The position numbers and the translations under genes are program-made. A stretch of DNA of 64,000 nt from Ornithinimicrobium avium (lineage in GTDB: Bacteria > Actinomycetota > Actinomycetes > Actinomycetales > Dermatophilaceae): assembly GCF_003351765.1 (NCBI RefSeq), contig NZ_CP031229.1, forward strand, positions 62,001-126,000, written 5' to 3'. Shown here piece after piece: positions 15,071-24,106 of this stretch (within the stretch, counting starts at the first letter, position 1; every line of letters begins with the position of its first letter). Below the pieces are notes generated by a model that searched no databases, had not been told where the DNA came from, and was given only the letters and a program-made list of their open reading frames with translations.

Positions 15071-16822
15071 ATGTCGACGTCTGCTGCCTCCAACCTCTCA
15101 CCCGCCTACCCGGAGCGCGCAGCCTGGGGGACCGCCGGAAAGCTGAGGGCCTGGCAGGCGTCCGCGCTGGAGCGCTACCTGACCGAGCGGCCGCGTGACT
15201 TCCTCGCGGTCGCCACGCCCGGCGCCGGGAAGACCACCTTCGCGCTGCGGGTGGCGACCGAGCTGCTCGACCGGGGTGAGGTGCAGCGGGTCACGGTCGT
15301 GGCGCCGACCGAGCACCTCAAGGTGCAGTGGGCCGACGCCGCGGCCAAGGTCGGCATCCGCATCGACCCCCGTTTCGTCAACGGCCAGGGTCGGCACGGC
15401 ACGGACTTCGACGGCATCGCGGTGACCTACGCGGGCGTGGCGAGCAAGCCGCTGCTGCACCGGGCGCGCGCCGAGGCGGCCCGGACCCTGGTCATCCTCG
15501 ACGAGGTCCACCACGGCGGCGACGCGCTGTCGTGGGGCGAGGCGGTCCGGGACGCCTTCGAGCCGGCCGCCCGCCGGCTGTCGCTGACCGGGACCCCGTT
15601 CCGCTCGGACACCGCGGCGATCCCGTTCGTCCGCTACGAGATGGACGAGGAGGGCGTCCTGCGCTCCTCGGCCGACTACACCTACGGGTATGCCGAGGCG
15701 CTGCGGGACGGGGTCGTGCGCCCCGTGCTCTTCCTCTCCTACGGCGGGACGATGCGCTGGCGCACCAGGGTCGGCGACGAGCTCGAGGCACGCCTGGGCG
15801 AGCAGCTGACCAAGGACGTGACCAAGCAGGCCTGGCGGACCGCGCTCGACCCGGCGGGGGACTGGGTGCCCAGCGTGCTGCGCGCGGCCGACAAGCGGCT
15901 GGCCGAGGTGCGCAGGCACGTGGAGGACGCCGGTGGCCTCGTCATCGCCTCCGACCAGGTCTCGGCACGGGCCTACGCCCGGCAGCTGCACGAGCTCACC
16001 GGGGAGGAGCCCACCGTGGTGCTCTCCGACGACGCGGGCGCCTCGAGCAGGATCGAGGAGTTCGCCGCCGGCACCTCGCGCTGGATGGTCGCGGTGCGGA
16101 TGGTCTCCGAAGGTGTCGACGTGCCCCGCCTGTGCGTCGGCGTCTACGCGACCTCGACCTCGACGCCGCTCTTTTTCGCCCAGGCCGTCGGTCGCTTCGT
16201 GCGCGCCCGACGCCGCGGGGAGACCGCCTCGGTCTTCCTGCCCAACGTCGCGCTCCTGCTCGCCCACGCCGGATCGATGGAGGTCGAGCGTGACCACGCG
16301 CTCAACCGCAAGGCCGCCGACGAGGAGGACCAGCTGTGGTCCGAGGAGGACGGACTGCTCGCCGCGGCCAGCACCACGGAGTCCGCCTCGGGTGAGCTTG
16401 AGGGCAGCTACGAGGCGCTGGGCTCGGACGCGGAGTTCGACCACGTGCTCTTCGACGCCGAGCAGTTCGGCCTGGGCGGGATGCCCGGGTCGCAGGACGA
16501 GGAGGAGTTCCTCGGCCTCCCCGGGCTCCTCGAGCCCGACCAGGTCGCCCACGTCCTGCGGGAGCGGCAGAAGAAGCAGGTTCGCCGCGGAGGAGGCCGC
16601 GAGCGCGCCCAGGCCGTCTCGGCCCACCGGGCGCTGGCCGAGCACCGCAAGGAGCTCAACAAGCTGGTCTCCGCCTACGCCCAGAAGAAGGGCCAGCCGC
16701 ACGCGGTCGTGCACGCCGAGCTGCGGCGCACCTGCGGCGGCCCCGAGCTGGCGACCGCGTCGTCGGAGCAGGTCCAGGCGCGCATCGAGCGCATCCGCAA
16801 CTGGTTCGTCGGCCGGCGCTGA
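15071..16822 (+). CDS. DEAD/DEAH box helicase
   Basis: 583 aa superfamily 2 helicase. Walker A ATPGAGKTTFAL (about residues 48-59), Walker B DEVHHGG (about 143), motif III SLTGTPFRSD, and a C-lobe with SEGVDVPRLCVGVYATS and QAVGRFVRARR (motif VI). The C-terminal 180 residues are acidic and then basic (QKKQVRRGGGRERAQ), with a family-specific ending IRNWFVGRR. Resembles the type-III-restriction/RAD25-like helicases found beside DUF3039 genes in actinobacteria; substrate unknown. No nuclease domain or methylase partner, so not a restriction system. Confidence 0.88.
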   Translation: MSTSAASNLSPAYPERAAWGTAGKLRAWQASALERYLTERPRDFLAVATPGAGKTTFALRVATELLDRGEVQRVTVVAPTEHLKVQWADAAAKVGIRIDPRFVNGQGRHGTDFDGIAVTYAGVASKPLLHRARAEAARTLVILDEVHHGGDALSWGEAVRDAFEPAARRLSLTGTPFRSDTAAIPFVRYEMDEEGVLRSSADYTYGYAEALRDGVVRPVLFLSYGGTMRWRTRVGDELEARLGEQLTKDVTKQAWRTALDPAGDWVPSVLRAADKRLAEVRRHVEDAGGLVIASDQVSARAYARQLHELTGEEPTVVLSDDAGASSRIEEFAAGTSRWMVAVRMVSEGVDVPRLCVGVYATSTSTPLFFAQAVGRFVRARRRGETASVFLPNVALLLAHAGSMEVERDHALNRKAADEEDQLWSEEDGLLAAASTTESASGELEGSYEALGSDAEFDHVLFDAEQFGLGGMPGSQDEEEFLGLPGLLEPDQVAHVLRERQKKQVRRGGGRERAQAVSAHRALAEHRKELNKLVSAYAQKKGQPHAVVHAELRRTCGGPELATASSEQVQARIERIRNWFVGRR

Positions 16823-16848
16823 GCTGCACAGGCGGTGCGCCGCCCGGG

Positions 16849-16854
16849 TAACCT
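16849..16854 (+). promoter_or_regulatory. -10 box of the IclR-family gene
   Basis: TAACCT with GTG 16861 starting 7 nt downstream, consistent with a leaderless transcript. Confidence 0.45.
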
Positions 16855-16860
16855 GCAGCG

Positions 16861-17517
16861 GTGGCTGCCCGACCGGAGACCGCGCAGACCCTGGACCGCG
16901 GACTGCTGGTCCTGCAGGCCCTGGGCGCCCCGAGGAACGTGCACGGCCTGAGCATGAGCGAGCTGGCCGAGCGGCTCGGTCTGGCGCGCACGGTGGTCTA
17001 CCGGCTGGTGACCACGCTCGAGGCGCGAGGGTTCGTCAGTCGCGGCGAGGACGGCCGCGTCCGGCTGGGGCTGGGGGTGGCGCGGTTGCAGTATGCCGTC
17101 CGTCCCGTCCTGGTCGAGGTGGCGCGACCGGTGCTGCACGAGCTCGCGGAGCAGTCGGGGGCGACGGCGCACCTCACCCTCGCCGACGGCGAGCACGCCG
17201 TCGCGCTGCTCGTCGTGGAGCCGACCTGGACCGACTTCCACGTCGCCTACCGCGTCGGTAGCCGTCACCCGCTGGAGCGCGGCGCCGCCGGGAGAGCGAT
17301 CCTCGAGGGTCGACGCGGCACGCTCGACGGCGCGACGACCACCACCGGGGAGCTGCAGCTCGGCGCTCACGGGGTGGCCGCCGCCGTGCCCGGCGTCCCC
17401 GGGCTGGAGGCGTCGGTCGGGGTGGTCACCATGGGCCCGCCCCCGCCGGTGGAGGAACTGGTGCTGGCCGCAGCTTTACGCCTGGGCCGTCTGCTGGCGG
17501 GGCCGGCGACCGGCTAG
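16861..17517 (+). CDS. IclR-family transcriptional regulator
   Basis: 218 aa. N-terminal winged HTH (residues 8-70: QTLDRGLLVLQAL, then MSELAERLGLARTVVYRLVTTLEARGFV) and a C-terminal effector domain (from about 85) that is slightly shorter than usual. Members sense small aromatic or organic acids and control adjacent catabolic genes. No catabolic operon is adjacent here, so the target is unknown. The start codon is GTG, chosen for the leaderless box upstream and for the usual number of residues before the HTH. Confidence 0.88.
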   Translation: MAARPETAQTLDRGLLVLQALGAPRNVHGLSMSELAERLGLARTVVYRLVTTLEARGFVSRGEDGRVRLGLGVARLQYAVRPVLVEVARPVLHELAEQSGATAHLTLADGEHAVALLVVEPTWTDFHVAYRVGSRHPLERGAAGRAILEGRRGTLDGATTTTGELQLGAHGVAAAVPGVPGLEASVGVVTMGPPPPVEELVLAAALRLGRLLAGPATG

Positions 17518-17577
17518 GATGACGCGCACCGCCTTACGCGAGCCCCGGGCCGGGGCGACCCCACGACGGAGGTCCGT

Positions 17578-19293
17578 GTGCCCCAGGACGCAGCCGGCTC
17601 GTTGAGCCGCTACGCCGACCTTGTCCGCCTGCTCCTGCGCTACGGCCGGTCCGACCTCGTCACCGGCAGCGGCCTGGGCGACGTCGAGCCCAGCACCGCG
17701 AGCGCAGGGGCGGGAGACCCGGCGACCGCCGAGGCGTTCGCCGCGGACCTGGAGCGCATGGGACCGACGTGGATCAAGCTCGGACAGCTGCTGTCGACCC
17801 GGCACGACCTGCTTCCGCCGGCCTACACCGAGGCGCTGACCCGCCTGCAGGACGATGTCGAGCCCTTCGACGGGGACGTCGCGGTGGCGATCGTCGAGGA
17901 GGAGCTCGGGGCGCAGCTGCGGCACCTCTTCTGCGAGTTCGACCGTGAGCCGATGGCCGCTGCCTCCCTCGGCCAGGTGCACAGGGCCCGGACCCGCAGC
18001 GGAAGGGACGTCGTCGTCAAGGTGCAGCGACCCGGGGTCCGGGAGACAGTGGCCCAGGACATGGAGGTGTTGACGCGGATCGCGGCGGCGGCCGACCGGC
18101 ATACCGAGCTGGGGCGTCGCTACGGCACCACGGACCTGCTGCAGCAGTTCCGCCGCTCGCTGACCGGCGAGCTCGACTACGTCCAGGAGGCGCGCAACCT
18201 GGAGGCCTTCGGCGAGATGACCGAGGAGTACGACCACCTGTTCGTGCCCCGGCCGCTCCCGGACTACACGACCAGTCGCGTGCTCACCATGGAGCGGGTC
18301 GAGGGCCGCAAGGTGACCGACATCGGCGAGCTCGGGATGCTGTCGGTCGACGGGGAGGCCATCAGCGAGGAGCTCTTCCGGGCCTACCTGCGGATGATCC
18401 TGGACGAGGGTGTCCTGCACGCCGACCCGCATCCGGGCAACATGATCCTCACCGAGGACGGGCGCCTCGCGCTGATCGACCTCGGCATGGTCGCGAGCGT
18501 GCCGCGCCGCGTGCAGGACGCGGTCATCAAGCTGCTCCTGGCGATCTCCGACGGGGACGGCGAGGAGGCCGCGCGGGTGCTGGCCGAGATGGGGCACCCG
18601 CTGGAGGACCACGACGCCGCCCGGTTCCGCGACGACGTCAGCCACCTGGTCTCCGCCGCGGTCTCGGCCGGCGGCGACCTCGACGTGGGCGGGGTGATGG
18701 TGGAGCTCTCGCGTCTGTCCGGGGCCCACGGGCTGCGGCCACCGCCGGAGATGGCGATGATCGGCAAGGCCCTGCTCAACCTCGACCGGGCCACCAGGCA
18801 CCTCGACCCTGACTTCACGCCCTCGCAGGCCGTCCGCGCCAACCTCGACCAGCTCCTGCGCAGGGGGCTGAGCACGAGTCCGGGGTCGCTCCTGGCCGGG
18901 GCGATGGAGGCCAAGGACTTCGCTGCACAGCTGCCGCGGCGGGCCAACCGCCTGCTCGACGCGCTCGGCGACGGCGAGCTCACCCTGAGGGTGGACGCGT
19001 TCGACGAGGAGCGACTGCTTCGGGTGGTCCAGCACCTGACGACCCGCCTCGTGGTGGGTCTGGTCCTGTCGGCCATCATCGTCGGCGCCGCACTGACGAT
19101 GCGGGTGAAGAGCGACCTCACGCTCCTGGGCTACCCGGCGGTCTCCATCGTGTTCTTCCTCCTGGCCGCGGTCGGTGGGCTCATCCTGGTCGTCTCGGTC
19201 GTCTTCACCGATCGGCGGGACGCGCGCCGCCGCACTGACGATGCGGGAGCGGCGGGCGGCGACGGGTGGCCCCGAGCACCTGTGCACGCGTAG
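17578..19293 (+). CDS. ABC1/UbiB-family atypical kinase
   Basis: 571 aa. Signature elements: the QLLSTRHDLLPPAY region before the kinase core, AAASLGQVHRA (Ala-rich loop that replaces the normal glycine-rich loop), VVVKVQRPGV (catalytic Lys), HADPHPGNM and LIDLGMV (metal and catalytic loops). Two C-terminal transmembrane helices (about 480-503 and 512-535) anchor it in the membrane. UbiB relatives assist isoprenoid quinone biosynthesis; in an actinobacterium this would mean menaquinone or another lipid, which is inference. A TAGGAT box (17514-17519) and GGAGGT before GTG 17578 give a leader of about 50 nt. Confidence 0.92.
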   Translation: MPQDAAGSLSRYADLVRLLLRYGRSDLVTGSGLGDVEPSTASAGAGDPATAEAFAADLERMGPTWIKLGQLLSTRHDLLPPAYTEALTRLQDDVEPFDGDVAVAIVEEELGAQLRHLFCEFDREPMAAASLGQVHRARTRSGRDVVVKVQRPGVRETVAQDMEVLTRIAAAADRHTELGRRYGTTDLLQQFRRSLTGELDYVQEARNLEAFGEMTEEYDHLFVPRPLPDYTTSRVLTMERVEGRKVTDIGELGMLSVDGEAISEELFRAYLRMILDEGVLHADPHPGNMILTEDGRLALIDLGMVASVPRRVQDAVIKLLLAISDGDGEEAARVLAEMGHPLEDHDAARFRDDVSHLVSAAVSAGGDLDVGGVMVELSRLSGAHGLRPPPEMAMIGKALLNLDRATRHLDPDFTPSQAVRANLDQLLRRGLSTSPGSLLAGAMEAKDFAAQLPRRANRLLDALGDGELTLRVDAFDEERLLRVVQHLTTRLVVGLVLSAIIVGAALTMRVKSDLTLLGYPAVSIVFFLLAAVGGLILVVSVVFTDRRDARRRTDDAGAAGGDGWPRAPVHA

Positions 19294-19296
19294 CGT
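19291..19296 (+). promoter_or_regulatory. -10 box of the GH3 lipoprotein gene
   Basis: TAGCGT immediately after the stop of the preceding gene; ATG 19304 begins 8 nt after it, suggesting its own leaderless promoter. Confidence 0.45.
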
Positions 19297-19303
19297 CGTG
19301 CCC

Positions 19304-20578
19304 ATGTCGAGGAGCCGTTCCGTCCTGCTCGCGGCCGTGCTGACCAGCGTGCTGTCGGCCGGCTGCACGATGGACCCGACCGAGCCCGCCCCGACGTCGA
19401 CGGACGCCTCCGCCGCCACGACGGAGCCGGGGCAGACCCACGCCCCCGCGTCCTCCGCAGCCACCTCCACCTCCGCCCCGACCTCCAGCGCGCCAGCCTC
19501 GGCGAGCGCGCCGACCTCGGGCGCGCCCGGCTGCGTGGAGCAGGTCGCCGAGGAGCTCACGCCGGGCCAGCGGGCCGGCCAGCTGGTCATGGTCGCCCTC
19601 CAGGTCGGCAGCGCCCCGTCCAGCCTCGCCCCGGTCGTCCAGGACGGCCACGTCGGCAACATCCTCTACCTGGGCGGGTGGACGGGCAGCATCCAGGACA
19701 TCGCCGCCGCGTCAGCCACCGTGCAGGCCCTGGCGACGCGGGACGCGACCGGCGGGATCGGCCTGCTGGTGGCGGCCGATCAGGAGGGCGGCGAGGTCCA
19801 GCAGCTGCGCGGCCCGGGGTTCTCGACCATTCCCACCGCCCTGGTCCAGGCCACCCTCGGTGCGGAGGAGCTGACGCGCGAGGCCACGGTCTGGGGAGAG
19901 CAGCTGGTCGCCGCCGGTATCAACCTCAACCTCGCGCCGGTCGCCGACGTCGTGCCCGCGGAGCTGGGCACGAGCAACGGCCCCGTCGGCCGGTGGGGCC
20001 GGGAGTACGGCCACGACCCGCAGACCGTCGCCGCCGGGATCGTCCCCTTCATCCACGGGATGCAGCAGGCCGGCGTCGCGACCTCCGTCAAGCACTTCCC
20101 CGGCATCGGCCGGATCACCGGGAACCCCGACTTCACCACCGACGGGCTGGTCGACGACGTGCTCACCGCGGACGACCCCTACCTCGACGCCTTCAGCGCC
20201 GGGATCGAGGCAGGCGCCAGCACGGTCATGGTCAGCTCGGCGCTCTACCCCAGGATCGACCCCGACCACCCGGCGATGTTCTCCCCGGCGATCATCGACG
20301 GGTTGCTGCGGCGGCAGCTGGGCTACGACGGCGTCGTCATCTCCGACGACGTCAACGCGGCCGCAGTCCGCGGCCTGACCGGGGTGCGGCCGGCGACCGA
20401 CCTCGTGGCTGCCGGAGGAGACGTCGTGCTCACCGGTGACACCGCCTCCGGCGCCCGGATGGTCGAGCAGGTCGCCGACCTGGCCCGGACGGACCCCGCC
20501 TTCGCCGCCAAGGTGGACGCCTCGCTGCTCAGGGTCCTGGAGCTCAAGGACTCGCTGGGGCTCCTGCCCTGCAGCTGA
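19304..20578 (+). CDS. Glycoside hydrolase family 3 lipoprotein (NagZ-like beta-N-acetylhexosaminidase)
   Basis: 424 aa. Lipoprotein signal peptide with lipobox LSAGC (Cys at about 24), then a Thr/Ser/Pro/Ala-rich linker (to about residue 78) that would span the cell wall. The GH3 domain has DQEGGEVQQLRG, the KHFPGIGR motif (substrate binding) and VVISDDVNAAAV with the nucleophile Asp. NagZ-type enzymes release N-acetylglucosamine from peptidoglycan fragments. Here the enzyme would act outside the membrane, as usual for Gram-positive bacteria. ATG 19304 was chosen because it gives a complete signal peptide. Confidence 0.9.
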   Translation: MSRSRSVLLAAVLTSVLSAGCTMDPTEPAPTSTDASAATTEPGQTHAPASSAATSTSAPTSSAPASASAPTSGAPGCVEQVAEELTPGQRAGQLVMVALQVGSAPSSLAPVVQDGHVGNILYLGGWTGSIQDIAAASATVQALATRDATGGIGLLVAADQEGGEVQQLRGPGFSTIPTALVQATLGAEELTREATVWGEQLVAAGINLNLAPVADVVPAELGTSNGPVGRWGREYGHDPQTVAAGIVPFIHGMQQAGVATSVKHFPGIGRITGNPDFTTDGLVDDVLTADDPYLDAFSAGIEAGASTVMVSSALYPRIDPDHPAMFSPAIIDGLLRRQLGYDGVVISDDVNAAAVRGLTGVRPATDLVAAGGDVVLTGDTASGARMVEQVADLARTDPAFAAKVDASLLRVLELKDSLGLLPCS

Positions 20579-20626
20579 GACCGGCCGGCAGGGCGCCCGG
20601 GGCCGGGCCCCAGCCGCACCCCCGGG

Positions 20627-21118
20627 CTACGTCGCTGGAGCCTGGGTCTGCTGAGCGCGCCCGAGCAGTGGTCGCGTGCGGTAGGCCACCCTCGTCGACA
20701 GGCAGATCACCGTGGAGGACCGCTCCACCAGCGGGTGTGCCACCACCTCGTCGATCACCCGCTGCAGGTCGGGGTTGTCGCGCGCGACGACCCGGATCAT
20801 GAGGTCCCCGGAGCCGGTGATCGTGTGGGCCTCGAGCACCTCGGGTATGCCGCTCACGTGCGCCACCACAGGTCCGCCGCCGGTGCCCTGGCGGATCTCC
20901 AGGGTGCAGAAGGCCGTCACCGGATAGCCCAGGTGCGCCGGGTCCACCTGCGGGGCGAAGCTGCGGATCACCCCGCGGGCCACCAGCTTGTCCAGCCGGC
21001 TCTGCACGGTGCCGCGGGCCACGCCCAGCCGGCGCGAGGCGCCGAGCACCCCGACCGCAGGGTCCTCCTCGAGGAGTGCCAGGAGCCGGGCGTCCAGGTC
21101 GTCGATCACGGGGGCCAT
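20627..21118 (-). CDS. Lrp/AsnC-family regulator, likely controlling hpd
   Basis: 163 aa. HTH at residues 1-60 (IDDLDARLLALLEEDP, ASRRLGVARGTVQSRLDKL) and a RAM ligand-binding domain (GDLMIRVVARDNPDLQRVIDE). Such regulators respond to amino acids. It is divergent from hpd (tyrosine catabolism) with 108 bp between start codons, the classical arrangement for a dedicated regulator, so tyrosine, phenylalanine or a keto-acid is a plausible ligand. MAPVIDDLDAR is taken as start since it gives the normal length and CACACT lies 7 nt upstream as a -10-like box. Confidence 0.88.
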   Translation of the reverse strand: MAPVIDDLDARLLALLEEDPAVGVLGASRRLGVARGTVQSRLDKLVARGVIRSFAPQVDPAHLGYPVTAFCTLEIRQGTGGGPVVAHVSGIPEVLEAHTITGSGDLMIRVVARDNPDLQRVIDEVVAHPLVERSSTVICLSTRVAYRTRPLLGRAQQTQAPAT

Positions 21119-21226
21119 GGACAAAGTGTGCACTATCCGGCTGCTGAGCCAAGACAGTCTGCGCAGGCTGCTCACCGCCGGGGGGCGAGCTTGCGCCGCC
21201 TACCCCTCGAGGGACAGTCTCGGAGG
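21119..21226. promoter_or_regulatory. Divergent regulatory region of the Lrp gene and hpd
   Basis: Contains two copies of GACAGTCT (21153-21160 and 21213-21220), 60 bp apart; the first is part of the inverted repeat AGACAGTCT. Repeated short palindromic sites spaced over several helical turns suit Lrp-type octamers. GGAGG before ATG 21227 is the hpd ribosome site and lies directly after the second copy. Operator assignment is inference. Confidence 0.4.
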
Positions 21227-22447
21227 ATGACCGACACCGCCGTCCACCTCACCGACCAGGAGCGGGACGCCGAGCTCGAGCTCGACCAGCTCAAGCAGCT
21301 CGTCGGCCTCGTGCCCTACGACCAGACCACCGACGTCTTCCCCGTCACCGGCTGGGACGCCATCGTCTTCGCCGTCGGCAACGCCACCCAGGCCGCCCAC
21401 TTCTACCAGTCGGCGTTCGGGATGGAGCTCGTGGGCTACTCCGGACCGGAGACCGGCAACCGCGACCACAAGGCCTACGTCCTCAAGAGCGGCTCCATCA
21501 AGTTCGTCCTCAAGGGCGGCGTCGACCCGGACAGCACGCTGCACGACCACGTGCGCCGGCACGGCGACGGCGTCGTCGACATCGCCCTCGAGGTGCCCGA
21601 CGTGGACCGCTGCATCGAGCACGCCCGCTCCATCGGTGCGACCGTCCTGCAGGAGGCGGAGGACCTGGAGGACGAGCACGGCAAGGTCCGGGCGGCGGCG
21701 ATCGCGACCTACGGAGAGACCCGCCACACCCTGGTCCAGCGCGAGGGGGAGGGCTACGGCTACAGCGGGCCCTACCTGCCCGGCTACGTCGCGAAGACCT
21801 CCGACTACGTCAAGCGCGACAGCGAGCCCAGGCGGCTCTTCCAGGCGCTGGACCACGTCGTCGGCAACGTCGAGCTCGGTCGGATGGACGAGTGGGTCGA
21901 GTTCTACAACAAGGTCATGGGCTTCGTGAACATGGCCGAGTTCATCGGCGACGACATCGCCACCGACTACTCGGCGCTGATGTCCAAGGTCGTGGCCAAC
22001 GGCAACCACCGGGTGAAGTTCCCGCTCAACGAGCCGGCGGTGGCCAAGAAGAAGTCGCAGATCGACGAGTACCTCGAGTTCTACCGGGGCGCCGGCGCCC
22101 AGCACCTCGCCCTGGCCACCAACGACATCCTCGCCACCGTGGACCACATGCGCGCCAACGGCATCGAGTTCCTCGACACCCCGGACTCCTACTACGAGGA
22201 CCCCGAGCTGCGCGAGCGGATCGGCCAGGTCCGGGTGCCCATCGAGGAGCTGCAGAAGCGGGGCATCCTGGTCGACCGCGACGAGGACGGCTACCTGTTG
22301 CAGATCTTCACCCGCAACGTCCAGGACCGCCCGACGGTCTTCTTCGAGCTCATCGAGCGGCACGGCTCGCTCGGCTTCGGGAAGGGCAACTTCAAGGCCC
22401 TCTTCGAGGCGATCGAGCGCGAGCAGGACAAGCGCGGCAACCTCTGA
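21227..22447 (+). CDS. hpd: 4-hydroxyphenylpyruvate dioxygenase
   Basis: 406 aa, usual length. Converts 4-hydroxyphenylpyruvate to homogentisate in tyrosine breakdown, using Fe(II). Two vicinal-oxygen-chelate halves; the catalytic C-terminal half supplies the iron ligands: His in FQALDHVVGNVELG, His in GAQHLALATND and Glu in TVFFELIERHG. The ending GFGKGNFKALFEAIEREQ is a family signature. Start ATG has GGAGG 1-2 nt upstream, unusually close, so a slightly different ribosome contact or leaderless start is possible. Homogentisate dioxygenase and later steps are not in the window. Followed by a terminator. Confidence 0.97.
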   Translation: MTDTAVHLTDQERDAELELDQLKQLVGLVPYDQTTDVFPVTGWDAIVFAVGNATQAAHFYQSAFGMELVGYSGPETGNRDHKAYVLKSGSIKFVLKGGVDPDSTLHDHVRRHGDGVVDIALEVPDVDRCIEHARSIGATVLQEAEDLEDEHGKVRAAAIATYGETRHTLVQREGEGYGYSGPYLPGYVAKTSDYVKRDSEPRRLFQALDHVVGNVELGRMDEWVEFYNKVMGFVNMAEFIGDDIATDYSALMSKVVANGNHRVKFPLNEPAVAKKKSQIDEYLEFYRGAGAQHLALATNDILATVDHMRANGIEFLDTPDSYYEDPELRERIGQVRVPIEELQKRGILVDRDEDGYLLQIFTRNVQDRPTVFFELIERHGSLGFGKGNFKALFEAIEREQDKRGNL

Positions 22448-22466
22448 GGCCGGACCTCCCCTGACA

Positions 22467-22504
22467 GCGGGCGGCATCCCTCGACGACGAGGTGTGCCGC
22501 CCGC
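22467..22504 (+). terminator. Terminator of hpd
   Basis: Outer arms GCGGGCGGCA (22467-22476) and TGCCGCCCGC (22495-22504) with a second small stem (CCTCG / CGAGG) inside, followed by CTTCGG. Confidence 0.7.
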
Positions 22505-22634
22505 CTTCGGCGCGCGCACCGGTTCAGGATCCCCGCACGCCCGCGACGCGTCAGGCACGGGACGGGGGAGCCGAGGCAGACAGGATGCCGTGCACTGGTC
22601 GGGGACCTGGGTGGGACGTGCGAGAGTTGGGCCC

Positions 22635-23510
22635 ATGAGTCAGCAAGCAGGGTGGTACGACGACCCGGAGAACGCAGACAACCTTCGCTACTGGGACGGG
22701 GTCCAGTGGACGGACCACAAGAGCCCCAAGCGCAAACCCGGCCTCGACCAGGCCGGGAAGGCCGCGCAGGCCGGCTGGGGCGCCGCGCCCGGCCAGCAGG
22801 GCCAGCAGAGCCAGGGCGGGCACGGGGGTGTGCACCAGGGCTACGGTCAGCAGGGTCACGGTCAGCAGGGCCACGGCCAGCAGGGCGGCCACGATCCCTC
22901 CAACCCCTACGCAGGCGGGACCCAACCGCCCTTCCAGGGGCAGCAGTGGCAGTCGATGCCCGGAGGCCATCAGCTCCAGGGCCTACCCGTCCCGACCACG
23001 CCCGACGGTCAGCCGCTGGCCGGCTGGTGGCACCGGGTCGCTGCCCGCATCATCGACGGGGTCATCATCCTCGCCGTCGGCCTCGCGCTGCTCCCCGTGC
23101 TGGCGCCCGGCTACTGGAGCGGGCTGATGGACTTCGCGATGTCGCAGGACGACCCCTTCGCGCCGCTGCCCGCCGACCTGGTCGCGCTGCAGCTGCGGTG
23201 GACCCTCGGGGTCGGGGTGCTCGGGCTGGCCTACGAGATCATCATGGTGACGATGGTCGGCGGCACCCTCGGCAAGCTGGCCACGGGGCTGCGCATCCGG
23301 CTGCGCGAGGAGCCGGGCAAGATCGGCTGGGTGCCCTCGCTGCTGCGCGCGCTGGTCTACCAGGGCGTGGGGATCGTCTCCCAGCTGAGCACCGTCCTGG
23401 GCTTCCTCGCGCTCTTCCCGGTGCTGGACGTGCTCTGGCCGCTGTGGGACTCCAAGAAGCAGGCCATCCACGACAAGGCGGCCAGGACCAACGTCGTGCG
23501 GAACCGCTGA
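22635..23510 (+). CDS. RDD-family membrane protein with DUF2510 N-terminus
   Basis: 291 aa. Residues 1-30 are a DUF2510 module (AGWYDDPENADNLRYWDGVQWTDHK). A low-complexity stretch rich in Gln, Gly and His follows (about 40-115), including tandem QQGHG units at 75-85. The RDD domain starts at about 137 (PLAGWWHRVAARIIDGVIIL) with three transmembrane helices. RDD proteins are of uncertain function; some take part in ion or osmolyte transport. ATG 22635 fits the conserved MSQQAGWYDDP start. Monocistronic by spacing, followed by convergent pncA. Confidence 0.85.
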   Translation: MSQQAGWYDDPENADNLRYWDGVQWTDHKSPKRKPGLDQAGKAAQAGWGAAPGQQGQQSQGGHGGVHQGYGQQGHGQQGHGQQGGHDPSNPYAGGTQPPFQGQQWQSMPGGHQLQGLPVPTTPDGQPLAGWWHRVAARIIDGVIILAVGLALLPVLAPGYWSGLMDFAMSQDDPFAPLPADLVALQLRWTLGVGVLGLAYEIIMVTMVGGTLGKLATGLRIRLREEPGKIGWVPSLLRALVYQGVGIVSQLSTVLGFLALFPVLDVLWPLWDSKKQAIHDKAARTNVVRNR

Positions 23511-23531
23511 GGACGACGCAGGCCCCGGGAC

Positions 23532-24104
23532 TCAGGCCAGGGTGACGCCCGCCGCGCGCAGCTCCTCCAGCGCGGCCTGCGCGGTGTCCGGCGCGACCCC
23601 GGCGACCAGGTCGAGCAGCACGGTCGTGCCGAAGCCCTTCCGGACCGCGTCCAGGGCCGTGGCGCGCACGCAGTGGTCGGTGGCGATGCCGACGACGTCC
23701 ACCTCGCGCACCTCCCGCTCGCGCAGCCACTCCGCCAGGCCGGTGCGCCGGCCGGGCTCCTCGGTCGCGCCCTCGAAACCGCTGTAGGCGGCCTCGTGCT
23801 CACCCTTGCGGAACACCGCCTGGACGTGTCCGAGGGCAGGAGCCAGCTCGGCGCGGAACGCCGCCCCCGGCGTGCCCGCCCGGCAGTGCACCGGCCAGGA
23901 GGTGCGGTAGTCCGGCTCCGCGGACCAGTGGTCGCCCGGGTCGATGTGCCAGTCGGCGGTCGCCACCACGGTCGAGTAGTCCTGCCCGTGGGCGCGCAGG
24001 TGCTCACCGACACCGGCGGCGACCGCGGTCCCGCCCTCGACGGCCAGCGCGCCGCCCTCGCAGAAGTCGTTCTGCACGTCGACGATGATCAGTGCCCGGC
24101 TCAT
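23532..24104 (-). CDS. pncA: Nicotinamidase
   Basis: 190 aa. Hydrolyses nicotinamide to nicotinate. Catalytic triad: Asp in VDVQNDF (residue 9), Lys in FRKGEHEAAYSGF (about 98), Cys in GIATDHCVRATA (about 143). Metal ligands fit ADWHIDPGDHWS. Same strand as pncB, whose stop lies 2 bp upstream of this start, so pncB-pncA form one unit that turns nicotinamide into nicotinate mononucleotide for NAD recycling. PncA also activates pyrazinamide in mycobacteria, which has no bearing here. Confidence 0.95.
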   Translation of the reverse strand: MSRALIIVDVQNDFCEGGALAVEGGTAVAAGVGEHLRAHGQDYSTVVATADWHIDPGDHWSAEPDYRTSWPVHCRAGTPGAAFRAELAPALGHVQAVFRKGEHEAAYSGFEGATEEPGRRTGLAEWLREREVREVDVVGIATDHCVRATALDAVRKGFGTTVLLDLVAGVAPDTAQAALEELRAAGVTLA

Positions 24105-24106
24105 GG

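Noticed and set aside
9476..16822. A defence island formed by the two helicases
   Set aside because: They are 3.4 kb apart, separated by thioredoxin, malic enzyme and other housekeeping genes, and no nuclease, methylase or other defence partner was found.
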